Assembly (NCBI GenBank): GCA_046590885.1
Contig: JBKJTS010000190.1
Span: 1 to 6,315, forward strand
Source: Ga0077554 sp046590885
Lineage (GTDB): Bacteria > Pseudomonadota > Gammaproteobacteria > Ga0077554 > Ga007554
Direction of reading: 5' to 3'
DNA length: 6,315 nt
In this document: piece by piece, positions 1-5,865 of the stretch
Position numbering within the stretch: the first letter of the stretch is position 1
Layout: each line of letters starts with the position of its first letter
Notes under the pieces: model-generated
What the model saw: only the letters and a program-made list of their open reading frames with translations
Databases searched by the model: none
Told to the model about the DNA's origin: nothing
Made by a program: the position numbers and the translations under genes

Positions 1-539
1 GCCATCTGTGTCTCATCAGCCGGCGCAAAATCGGCATGACCCCCTTCAGAGGGAATAATATGATAACACCCCGCTTGCCAGATCATTTGCGCAACGCCCA
101 AGCCTGTGCCCGCACCAATAATAATGCGTGGCCCACGCGGCTGACACTGGCCGGGCTGTAACACTTCAAAATCATTACTGCTCAATGCATCAATTGCGTG
201 ACCAATCGCCGCAAAATCATTTATCAATAACAGGCGCGGCAAACGCAGCGCAGCAGCCAATGAGCGCGCTTCAATCAGCCAGGGTAAGTTGGTCACCTGG
301 GCATGCTGGCCAGCCTTGCTTGATGTCACGGGTCCAGCTACAGCGATGCATGCATCTTCAATCGCTGCCACGGTGTTATGCGGTGCCGAAGCAAGAAAAT
401 TTTGCGCCAGTGACAGAAAATCGTCATAGTGCTGGCTTTCAAAACGTTGCTCATATATAACCTGATAATGTTCATCTGTCACATCGACAATTTGCAATAA
501 CGTTTTTGTGCCACCGATATCACCCGCGAATACTCTCAT
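1..539 (-). CDS. glk: Glucokinase (Glk), C-terminal part cut off by window edge
   Basis: Cytoplasmic ATP-dependent glucokinase, phosphorylating glucose to glucose 6-phosphate. The first 179 residues are present; E. coli Glk has 321, so a little over half is visible and no stop codon is reached. Family motifs seen in order: phosphate-binding DIGGTKT (residues 7-13), GPVT (69-72), TNLPW (83-87), INDFAAIGHA (106-115, with the expected catalytic base Asp108), the ATP-binding GAGTGLGVA (142-150) and the sugar-binding SEGGHADFAP (164-173). These identify the bacterial glucokinase family (E. coli type) rather than ROK kinases. The ATG at 539 has an AAGGA ribosome site that begins within the pgl stop codon (TAAGGATCGGTCATG), so translation is probably coupled to pgl. 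Last visible gene of the leftward operon. No missing key residue or frameshift in the visible part. Confidence 0.95.
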   Translation of the reverse strand, partial: MRVFAGDIGGTKTLLQIVDVTDEHYQVIYEQRFESQHYDDFLSLAQNFLASAPHNTVAAIEDACIAVAGPVTSSKAGQHAQVTNLPWLIEARSLAAALRLPRLLLINDFAAIGHAIDALSSNDFEVLQPGQCQPRGPRIIIGAGTGLGVAQMIWQAGCYHIIPSEGGHADFAPADETQM

Positions 540-548
540 GACCGATCC

Positions 549-1349
549 TTATGTCACTGGTTCAATAATATGTTGTGCGGCGGCACTATCAAGATACCAG
601 TCCATGACCACGCCACAGTTAATCATTTCTACCGGATAGCACGCGCTGGGCTCTGCTGGTACTGAGGATGGCTTGTTGCCAATACCGGCAAGTATTTCGC
701 CAACAATCCCGGCTTTGCCAGCGCCCGCTACCAATACCATAATATTCCGGGCATTATCTATAATTGGCAGTGTCAAGCTGATGCGCCATACATTTAGTTT
801 GTTGACAAATACTGCAGCCACCCACTTCGTGCGCTCAGAAAGTATCGGCGTATCGGGAAACAGCGATGCAACATGACCATCGTTTCCCAACCCAAGCAGC
901 AGCAAATCAAATTTAGGTATGGCTGTGGCACTTGGCCCTTCAGACACCAAGGGCATATGCGTTATCAATTGCGCCTGGTAGGCGCGTGCCGCTTCATGCG
1001 CATCACTCTGTTCACCCCGCATGCGGTGAATATTAATAAGCGGCACCGGCACATGGCGCAGCAAAGCCTCATGCGCCATATGATAATTACTATCAGGATG
1101 CTGGGGCGGCACGGTGCGTTCATCACCGAACCATATATGCACATGCTGCCAGTCAATTTTCTCAGAAAATTCGGCGGACGCCAGGCATTGGTATAAAGCA
1201 CGTGGCGTGGTGCCGCCGGATAACGCCACATGAAACTCGCCCCGTTCGGCAATGGCTCGTGCAGCCGATGTTATCCACTCGCGCGCCGCGGCGTGGATAA
1301 CATCGGTTATGTCAGCATAAATATGCGCACGATATTTATTATTTAACAT
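549..1349 (-). CDS. pgl: 6-phosphogluconolactonase (DevB/Pgl type)
   Basis: Hydrolyses 6-phosphoglucono-1,5-lactone to 6-phosphogluconate, step two of the oxidative pentose phosphate pathway and the entry to Entner-Doudoroff; cytoplasmic. The 266-residue length is slightly long for DevB-type enzymes, which are usually about 220-260. Diagnostic motifs: LSGGTTPRALY (43-53), FGDER (74-78) followed by DSNYHM (86-91), GLGNDGHVASLFPD (153-166) and the RISLTLP strand (189-195). The related glucosamine-6-phosphate deaminase is less likely because the SGGTTP and DGHxASLFP motifs are of the lactonase form. The ATG at 1349 is supported by a GAGGA site about seven bases upstream, just after the stop of the HDOD-GAF gene (12-base gap). 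glk follows after nine bases, so the two make a glucose-to-6-phosphogluconate unit; zwf is not in the window. Codons 15-28 form a perfect 14-bp inverted repeat, listed separately. Confidence 0.95.
   Translation of the reverse strand: MLNNKYRAHIYADITDVIHAAAREWITSAARAIAERGEFHVALSGGTTPRALYQCLASAEFSEKIDWQHVHIWFGDERTVPPQHPDSNYHMAHEALLRHVPVPLINIHRMRGEQSDAHEAARAYQAQLITHMPLVSEGPSATAIPKFDLLLLGLGNDGHVASLFPDTPILSERTKWVAAVFVNKLNVWRISLTLPIIDNARNIMVLVAGAGKAGIVGEILAGIGNKPSSVPAEPSACYPVEMINCGVVMDWYLDSAAAQHIIEPVT
1265..1306. repeat. Perfect 14-bp inverted repeat inside pgl, with two near-DnaA boxes
   Basis: The arms CCGATGTTATCCAC (1265-1278) and GTGGATAACATCGG (1293-1306) are exact reverse complements around a 14-base GC-rich centre. 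In the pgl message this would fold into a strong hairpin over codons 15-28. Each arm also carries TTATCCAC, which matches eight of nine positions of the DnaA box TTATNCACA: 1271-1279 on the plus strand and 1292-1300 on the minus strand. The repeat itself is directly visible; any function is inference. Confidence 0.85.
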
Positions 1350-1361
1350 ATTCGATTCCTC

Positions 1362-2969
1362 TTACTTGCCGACCTGCAATGCGAATCGTGCCTGCGCAAT
1401 GAATTGCAAAAACCCGCGCTGTTCTTCCACCGAGAATCGCGCGGCAGCGCCAGCTTTATCGGCATAAATAGCACCAATGGGTTTATTTTGATGACGTAGC
1501 GCCGAAATCATAAACGTGGTGGATTTAACTTGCTGAATAAAATCATCGCGCATTAAATCGCCCCAAGGGGGATCCTGGCAATTTTCGACACACACATCAC
1601 CTCCTTCCATGATGAGCTTGGAAAACAGGTCACGTTGTGGATTAATGGAAAAGGTAAAGTATTCTTTCAGGTGCGGGGCATCGCTGCCCAACGCGATTCG
1701 GCCAGTGTATGAGGCCCGGTCACGATTTACCAGGCATAATACAACACGCTCAAAGCCCACCCCTTGATAGATGCCCTCGAGCACCTTGAGGAAAATACTG
1801 GTGATGGTGGCTGACCCAGTCATTAGCATGGTAATTTCCTGGAGGATTTCCAGTTGGCGCATCGGGTCACCGCTATGGCGGATGGCGGCGCTTACTTCCC
1901 CAGCTTCCTTGGCAATGGCTGGAGTACCTTCGCTATCAATATGTGATTGGGAGTGTGGGGTGCGTGCCATAGCCCCCGCAGTTGTCATCGTCGAGGGGGC
2001 TGCCACTTGATGGGCTGCGTAATAAGAAAACAGGCGCGCGGTTTTTTCACGCACTTCATCATCACCTTCCTGCATGATGGGCTGCAATACTTTGCCGCTG
2101 ATGCCGTACTCCCGGGCCAGATCACACGACATTTTAAATGAGTCAGATAAACTGGTCTCTATGGCCTCAATCTTCAGCCCAGCCGCCTGAGAAATATCAC
2201 CTAACAATTGCTGAAAACTTTTATCTGACCGGTTTTGATCCAGATATAATAACTCCAGCATCTGATTTGCCAGCGAAGAGAGAGCCCCATTTAATTGCGC
2301 GCTATTACACACCGGAGCATCTTTGCGCGGGGTATATTTGTCCATGGTTTTAATCACAGAGGAGGGGAATTCCCACTGCGATGCTAACTGCTTGCCGATT
2401 TCAACCAGAGAAACACCCAACACGGCACGTTCGGCGTCTCGCGCTGACATCTGCTGTTCTTGTTGCAATTTCTGCACTTGCAGAAATTTTTCTGGCAAAA
2501 AATAACCACATACCATTTCACCAAGATTATGCAATAAGGCACAGATATAACTTTCTTCAGGGTCTTTGACCCCGGCTTTTAATGCTATGTCACGCACAAA
2601 CCCAGCAGCAAGATAGGAGCGCACGAGCATTTTTTCCATGTCAATGCCGGGATGCTGTGCCTTGAAGCTTTCAATGAATTTGAGTGTGAACCCGAGGTTT
2701 TTTACGGTGTTAAAACCTAGCAGCACTACCGCGCGCGACACCGAACTGATTCTGCCAAGGCCGCGGTTATAATAAGAAGAGTTGGCGAGTCGCAATAATT
2801 TGACACTGAAACCCAGGTCTTTCATCACCTCCTTCGCCAGATCCATGGCGTCACTTTCTGGGTCAGCGCTGATTTTACGAATGCGATTAACGCTGGCGCT
2901 GAACACGGGCAGATCGCCCATGCCATCAATCTGCACCCCAAGTTCTTTTACGGCTTCCTGCTGATCCAT
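1362..2969 (-). CDS. HDOD-GAF domain signalling protein
   Basis: A 535-residue soluble protein with no signal peptide or membrane segment. Residues about 15-215 form an HDOD domain: the opening LPVFSASVNRI (20-30), the stretch LGFSVKLLRLANSSYY (52-67), and ALLHNLGEM (144-152), where the metal-binding HD pair of true HD-GYP phosphodiesterases reads HN. HDOD domains generally lack hydrolase residues and act as protein-interaction modules. A helical middle (about 225-320) and a low-complexity linker rich in Ala, Ser and Thr (about 323-366) lead to a GAF domain (about 372-532), including FERVVLCLVNRD (406-417), SALRHQNKPIGAIYAD (489-504) and a closing helix. HDOD-GAF proteins are frequent in proteobacteria and mostly uncharacterised; a sensory or regulatory role is inferred. 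The GAF ligand cannot be read from sequence. The ATG at 2969 has GGAG eight bases upstream. It lies between dgkA (31-base gap) and pgl (12-base gap), in the same direction. Confidence 0.9.
   Translation of the reverse strand: MDQQEAVKELGVQIDGMGDLPVFSASVNRIRKISADPESDAMDLAKEVMKDLGFSVKLLRLANSSYYNRGLGRISSVSRAVVLLGFNTVKNLGFTLKFIESFKAQHPGIDMEKMLVRSYLAAGFVRDIALKAGVKDPEESYICALLHNLGEMVCGYFLPEKFLQVQKLQQEQQMSARDAERAVLGVSLVEIGKQLASQWEFPSSVIKTMDKYTPRKDAPVCNSAQLNGALSSLANQMLELLYLDQNRSDKSFQQLLGDISQAAGLKIEAIETSLSDSFKMSCDLAREYGISGKVLQPIMQEGDDEVREKTARLFSYYAAHQVAAPSTMTTAGAMARTPHSQSHIDSEGTPAIAKEAGEVSAAIRHSGDPMRQLEILQEITMLMTGSATITSIFLKVLEGIYQGVGFERVVLCLVNRDRASYTGRIALGSDAPHLKEYFTFSINPQRDLFSKLIMEGGDVCVENCQDPPWGDLMRDDFIQQVKSTTFMISALRHQNKPIGAIYADKAGAAARFSVEEQRGFLQFIAQARFALQVGK
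2467..2488. repeat. 22-bp near-palindrome inside the HDOD-GAF gene
   Basis: AATTTCTGCA and TGCAGAAATT are exact 10-bp inverted arms separated by two bases. It lies in the codons for a Gln-rich helix (around residues 161-168). It has operator-like symmetry but does not match a regulator site I recognise. A chance origin from repeated Gln and Leu codons is plausible. Confidence 0.6.
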
Positions 2970-3000
2970 GCAACCTGCTCCAAAACCGCGTTTCTACTGG

Positions 3001-3357
3001 CTATTTATCCCAGGTCGAAAAGACCATAAGCACCCCTACCCAGGCGGCGCCCAGGCTTAGTAGTAATACGGCCGCAGCGCTGCAATCTTTAACTATTTTA
3101 ATTCGCGGATGGCGTTCCGGGTGCAGGTGATCCACCAACTGTTCCAGCGCAGTATTAATCAGCTCCGCCGCCAATACTAGCGTGATCATCATGCCCACCA
3201 GTGCCCACCAGATCAGGGTGGGTTGCAGTACCCCCATCACCCCGCACGCCATCAAAGCTATAATGCCCTGGGTGCGAAAGCTGCGTTCGCCGTCCCAGGC
3301 GGCGCGCAGCCCGGCCCAGGCAAAGGCCACGCGCGTACTTAAGCGCTGATTTTTCAT
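3001..3357 (-). CDS. dgkA: Diacylglycerol kinase (integral membrane DgkA)
   Basis: Inner-membrane kinase that phosphorylates diacylglycerol to phosphatidic acid with ATP, recycling lipid released during envelope polymer modification. The 118 residues are close to E. coli DgkA (122). Three membrane helices are predicted at about 30-45, 48-66 and 92-113, after an amphipathic N-terminus containing LRAAWDGE (17-24). The signature AELINTALEQLVDHL (64-78) supplies Glu65, Asn68, Glu72 and Asp76, matching E. coli Glu69, Asn72, Glu76 and Asp80; IVKDCSAAAVLL (88-99) supplies the Lys-Asp pair. Glu24 matches E. coli Glu28, while E. coli Glu34 is Gln30 here. The ATG overlaps the stop of the upstream gene (ATGA), and a perfect AGGAGG lies four bases before it. 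Gram-positive homologues phosphorylate undecaprenol instead, so substrate is inferred from family resemblance. Confidence 0.95.
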   Translation of the reverse strand: MKNQRLSTRVAFAWAGLRAAWDGERSFRTQGIIALMACGVMGVLQPTLIWWALVGMMITLVLAAELINTALEQLVDHLHPERHPRIKIVKDCSAAAVLLLSLGAAWVGVLMVFSTWDK

Positions 3358-5528
3358 GGCGCCTCCTGCCGGTGCGGCTCCTTTTGCGGTGGTCGCGCTG
3401 GCATGAGGCTTCCTTCAGGCGTCTGGGCGACGGCTGTCATGAGCACGACGCTGCCGTTCCATCGAGCGGTGGGCATCATCACAGGACGGCGTACCGTACG
3501 CGAGGTAAGTCCCTTCAGGAACCGCTGAAAGTTATGTAGTGGATCATTAAATGTATTATCACCCAAGGGCACGGTAAACAATGGCAGAGGATGCTTCATA
3601 TGGACCCAAGTGATGTTTCCCACCCACAGATTCTGCTCGGGCGTGCGTAGTTTTACATTAGACGGCCATAAGCGCAGTACCAGATAGCGATCTGCCGGAG
3701 CGCCAGGGCGCGGGCTAATCACAGCTTCTTCATACACCAGCACGAATGCTTCCTGACGGCCATCATGCACCTGCGGCAAAATCGGCAGCTTGGCCAATAC
3801 GGGCGTAGGGGTTAACCAGTTCAATACCCCCGCCACATCCAATGTCGCAGGGGCATGCCAGCCTTGGGCCTGCAAATGGGCGCGTAATGTGGTGAGATTA
3901 CCTGCCCACTGCACGGTCAAGGGTTGTTCAAGCTGGCCCTCAAAGTCGATGCGATGGGATGGCAAGCTCTGCCATTGCTGCGTCCACCAGTCATTGTGAT
4001 CAAGCATGCGCACCACATAGCGCGGCGCGTAGCGTTGTAAATCTTTTTCATATTGACCGCTGATATGCCAGATACCGGTTACCAGCAGTACGGTAATCAC
4101 CACACCGACCGTGCCCCCCACGGGCAAATGCCCCGATAGGTCGGACAAATTGCCTGATCTATCCTCCAAGTGGCCTGACATAGCAGGAGAGGCATGCCGG
4201 ACATAGGCAATGCCGAGTAACGCCGCCCATGCCAGCCCCAGAGTTAGCCCACCTACGGTATCAGATAACGAGCCGATTCCCAGATACAGATGAGAGAGCA
4301 CGATGGCCGCCATCAGCATTCCGGCCCCAGCATACGGTAACCAGCGCTGCGGGCCCGGTAGCTCCCGCGCCACCAGCACCGAAAGAAAGCCATACATCAC
4401 CATGTTGACAGTGATAGAGCCGCTGGGGAAGCCCAGTGTAATGAGGGTGCTATACATAGCTTCAGTGCGGGGAACATTAAAAATTATTTGTAAAATCAAT
4501 GGTAATAATGCCCCCAAACCGACCGCCGCCAGCCAATGTACAGCCGCAAACCAGCATCGCCGCCACGCCAGCCAGGCCAGCATCGCTAAGGCCAGGGATG
4601 CCACCACGCCGACATTCCCGAGGCTGGAGATCAACACCATCAGCTGGTCTGCCCACGGTGTGCGCAGGCTCTGCATGAAATGGGCAATGGAACTATCAAT
4701 ATACGACAGTGGATTGTCGTTAGCGACGCTGGCCATCACACGGGTAAGCATCCACACAAATGCCGTCGAAGCCAACAGCAATACACCGGCCAGGGTAACT
4801 AGCCCTTTCAGCTCCGGATGGCCAGGATCCAGCACCGCGGCTGTAATTTCCCCCAGCACGGGATGCTTTTGCCCCCACGCCGCCATCCGGCCTACCACAG
4901 CGCTGGCGCGGGGTTGCAGTACCATGAACAAGCGATGCACGCCCCACACAGTGAGCCACAGCACCGCCACCAGTCCCACCACCCAGATAGCCAGACGTGA
5001 CGCCACTTCAGATGCCAAGCCCAGGGATGCCCCAAACACCACGCCGGGTAGGATGTATGCAGGTGCCCAGAGCAAGGCCGAGACCACATTGACTACAGTA
5101 AAACGCGCAGGTGGCATACCCATCATCCCCGCGATAGTCGGAATCACAGGCCGCACCGGGCCAACAAAACGCCCAAACAGCACGCTTTTGCCACCGTGCT
5201 TGAGGAAAAAGCCCTCACCCCGGCTCACCAGCCCCGGAAAGCGCGTTAACGGCCACATACTCCGCAATCGATCTTTATAGTAATAGCCGATCCAGAAACT
5301 GATGCCATCACCAACCACTGCGCCCAGCGCCGCCCAGCCCAACGTCTCCCACAGATTCAACACTCCGGTGGCCACCAGTGCCCCTACCCCGAACATGACA
5401 ATCGTGCCGGGTATAAACAGTCCGACAATCAGCAGCGACTCGGCAATCGAGAGCGCAAAAACGGCAAACCCCGCCCATGTCTGGTTAAGGGCCACCCAAT
5501 CAAGTAACGGTTGTATGTAGGCTTGCAT
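3354..5528 (-). CDS. DedA / degenerate PAP2 / LssY C-terminal membrane protein
   Basis: A 724-residue inner-membrane protein with three regions. Residues about 1-205 are a DedA (SNARE-associated/VTT) domain: AESLLIVGLFIPGT (29-42), GDGISFWIGY (73-82) and FGRFVGPVRPVIPTIAG (118-134) with the conserved Arg120 and Arg126. DedA proteins include undecaprenyl-phosphate and phospholipid translocases. Residues about 240-445 are PAP2-like with several membrane helices, but the catalytic motifs are altered: motif 1 ends in PRT with Gln at the Lys place (347-355), motif 2 is PSGS rather than PSGH (368-371), and motif 3 is SHLYLGIGSLSD (412-423), lacking its Arg and His. After a repeated linker (451-471) and another membrane helix (about 471-489), residues about 495-690 resemble the LssY C-terminal domain (YLVLRLWPSNVKL, 615-627). 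The ATG at 5528 is chosen because DedA homology begins there; an in-frame ATG at 5627 adds a Pro/Ser-rich stretch unlike DedA. Neither start has a Shine-Dalgarno sequence. First gene of the operon. Confidence 0.9.
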   Translation of the reverse strand: MQAYIQPLLDWVALNQTWAGFAVFALSIAESLLIVGLFIPGTIVMFGVGALVATGVLNLWETLGWAALGAVVGDGISFWIGYYYKDRLRSMWPLTRFPGLVSRGEGFFLKHGGKSVLFGRFVGPVRPVIPTIAGMMGMPPARFTVVNVVSALLWAPAYILPGVVFGASLGLASEVASRLAIWVVGLVAVLWLTVWGVHRLFMVLQPRASAVVGRMAAWGQKHPVLGEITAAVLDPGHPELKGLVTLAGVLLLASTAFVWMLTRVMASVANDNPLSYIDSSIAHFMQSLRTPWADQLMVLISSLGNVGVVASLALAMLAWLAWRRCWFAAVHWLAAVGLGALLPLILQIIFNVPRTEAMYSTLITLGFPSGSITVNMVMYGFLSVLVARELPGPQRWLPYAGAGMLMAAIVLSHLYLGIGSLSDTVGGLTLGLAWAALLGIAYVRHASPAMSGHLEDRSGNLSDLSGHLPVGGTVGVVITVLLVTGIWHISGQYEKDLQRYAPRYVVRMLDHNDWWTQQWQSLPSHRIDFEGQLEQPLTVQWAGNLTTLRAHLQAQGWHAPATLDVAGVLNWLTPTPVLAKLPILPQVHDGRQEAFVLVYEEAVISPRPGAPADRYLVLRLWPSNVKLRTPEQNLWVGNITWVHMKHPLPLFTVPLGDNTFNDPLHNFQRFLKGLTSRTVRRPVMMPTARWNGSVVLMTAVAQTPEGSLMPARPPQKEPHRQEAP
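3362..3367 (-). promoter_or_regulatory. Strong Shine-Dalgarno sequence for dgkA
   Basis: AGGAGG on the minus strand, four bases before the dgkA ATG and inside the last codons of the upstream membrane-protein gene. It is the best ribosome site in the window. Together with the ATGA overlap it means dgkA can be translated by coupled and by independent initiation. Confidence 0.8.
4116..4178 (-). repeat. Three 21-bp units coding a 7-residue repeat in the linker
   Basis: Residues 451-471 of the DedA-PAP2-LssY protein read as three seven-residue units, SGHLEDR, SGNLSDL and SGHLPVG. The coding units begin TCAGGC, TCAGGC and TCGGGG, and each has TTG as fourth codon. It is a diverged tandem duplication in a soluble linker between the PAP2-like region and the next membrane helix. 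Confidence 0.7.
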
Positions 5529-5537
5529 GTGGGGACG

Positions 5538-5543
5538 ATTATA
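5538..5543 (-). promoter_or_regulatory. Candidate -10 box (TATAAT) for the leftward operon
   Basis: A perfect TATAAT on the minus strand ends nine bases before the ATG at 5528. Transcription starting about seven bases after it would begin at roughly 5530, leaving zero to a few untranslated bases. No good -35 hexamer is present at 16-18 bases; the sequence there is C-rich. The promoter might therefore need an activator, or the match could be chance. Confidence 0.4.
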
Positions 5544-5663
5544 ATCATATCTGAATGCTGATGGGGGATTCCCTGACCCGGCGCCCGTTCCTGACGCGCT
5601 GGGAGGATGCGCCCTCAAACAGTACAACGGCTATTATTATTGATGGTTATGCCTCCCAAGGTG

Positions 5664-5694
5664 TGGACATGCGTAACATCGGTTATAGTATAGT
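5664..5694 (+). promoter_or_regulatory. Weak candidate promoter for the lipoprotein gene
   Basis: TGGACA (5664-5669, five of six to TTGACA) is followed by two overlapping TATAGT hexamers (5684-5689 and 5689-5694, each five of six to TATAAT). The spacings are 14 and 19 bases, both off the 17-base optimum. Used, it would give a leader of about 165 bases containing the hairpins listed below. Confidence 0.3.
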
Positions 5695-5706
5695 TTCTGG
5701 TTTTTT

Positions 5707-5749
5707 AGAGGACGTGATCTTCGCCCCGGAACGAAGGTCCGGTTCCTCT
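5707..5749 (+). promoter_or_regulatory. Potential structured leader hairpin
   Basis: An outer stem AGAGGA/TCCTCT (5707-5712 with 5744-5749) encloses an inner 8-bp stem, 5716-5723 with 5732-5739, containing one G-U pair and an 8-base loop. An alternative 5-bp stem CCGGA/TCCGG (5726-5730 with 5738-5742) would exclude the inner stem. No T-run follows on either strand, so it is not a simple intrinsic terminator. It does not match a riboswitch class I recognise. Confidence 0.4.
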
Positions 5750-5817
5750 GGGCATTTGAGCGTGAATGTACAGATACTCTGCTGTCATTTTAAAGAAGAA
5801 ATTTTTCTGTCTGTCCC

Positions 5818-5836
5818 GCCCCGTGAGTTTTGGGGC
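5818..5836 (+). promoter_or_regulatory. Small GC hairpin upstream of the lipoprotein ribosome site
   Basis: GCCCC (5818-5822) pairs with GGGGC (5832-5836) around a nine-base loop, 18 bases before the GGAG ribosome site at 5855. It could affect translation initiation. It is short enough to be chance. Confidence 0.3.
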
Positions 5837-5865
5837 TGCTTTCATAGGTGCTTTGGAGATCTTTT

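Larger units (their letters stand above)
5529..5865. other. Divergent intergenic region
   Basis: 337 bases separate the leftward operon from the rightward lipoprotein gene. It contains a TATAAT element against the leftward start, a weak rightward promoter candidate and two possible hairpins in the rightward leader, each listed separately. I see no RNA gene or convincing protein-coding gene. An open frame crosses it to the right (ATG at 5555 or 5669, stop at 5887), but the protein has no recognisable features and overlaps the lipoprotein start in another frame. Confidence 0.75.

Noticed and set aside
128..460. 110-codon open frame on the plus strand
   Set aside because: It is antisense to glucokinase, whose motifs are unmistakable on the minus strand, and shows no protein features.
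2534..2540. HD-type phosphodiesterase activity in the HDOD-GAF protein
   Set aside because: The motif reads LLHNLGEM, lacking the Asp of the HD pair, and no GYP motif is present. This is normal for HDOD domains.
4303..5280. 325-codon open frame on the plus strand opposite the membrane-protein gene
   Set aside because: The translation is Thr/Pro/Ala/Arg-rich with no domain, lies antisense to a clearly conserved protein, and is explained by that gene's codon bias.
5529..5627. N-terminal extension of the DedA-PAP2-LssY protein from the ATG at 5627
   Set aside because: The extra 33 residues are Pro/Ser/Gly-rich and unlike DedA N-termini, no ribosome site precedes the ATG, and typical DedA homology begins at 5528.
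5674..5686. TAACATCGGTTAT, a 13-mer with TAAC-N4-GTTA symmetry, also present at 1298-1310 in pgl
   Set aside because: One shared 13-mer pair is expected about as often as not in 6.3 kb, and the pgl copy is part of the larger inverted repeat there.
5701..5749. Intrinsic terminator at the T-run and hairpin between the divergent genes
   Set aside because: The T-run precedes rather than follows the hairpin on the plus strand and becomes an A-run after it on the minus strand, and no gene ends here.
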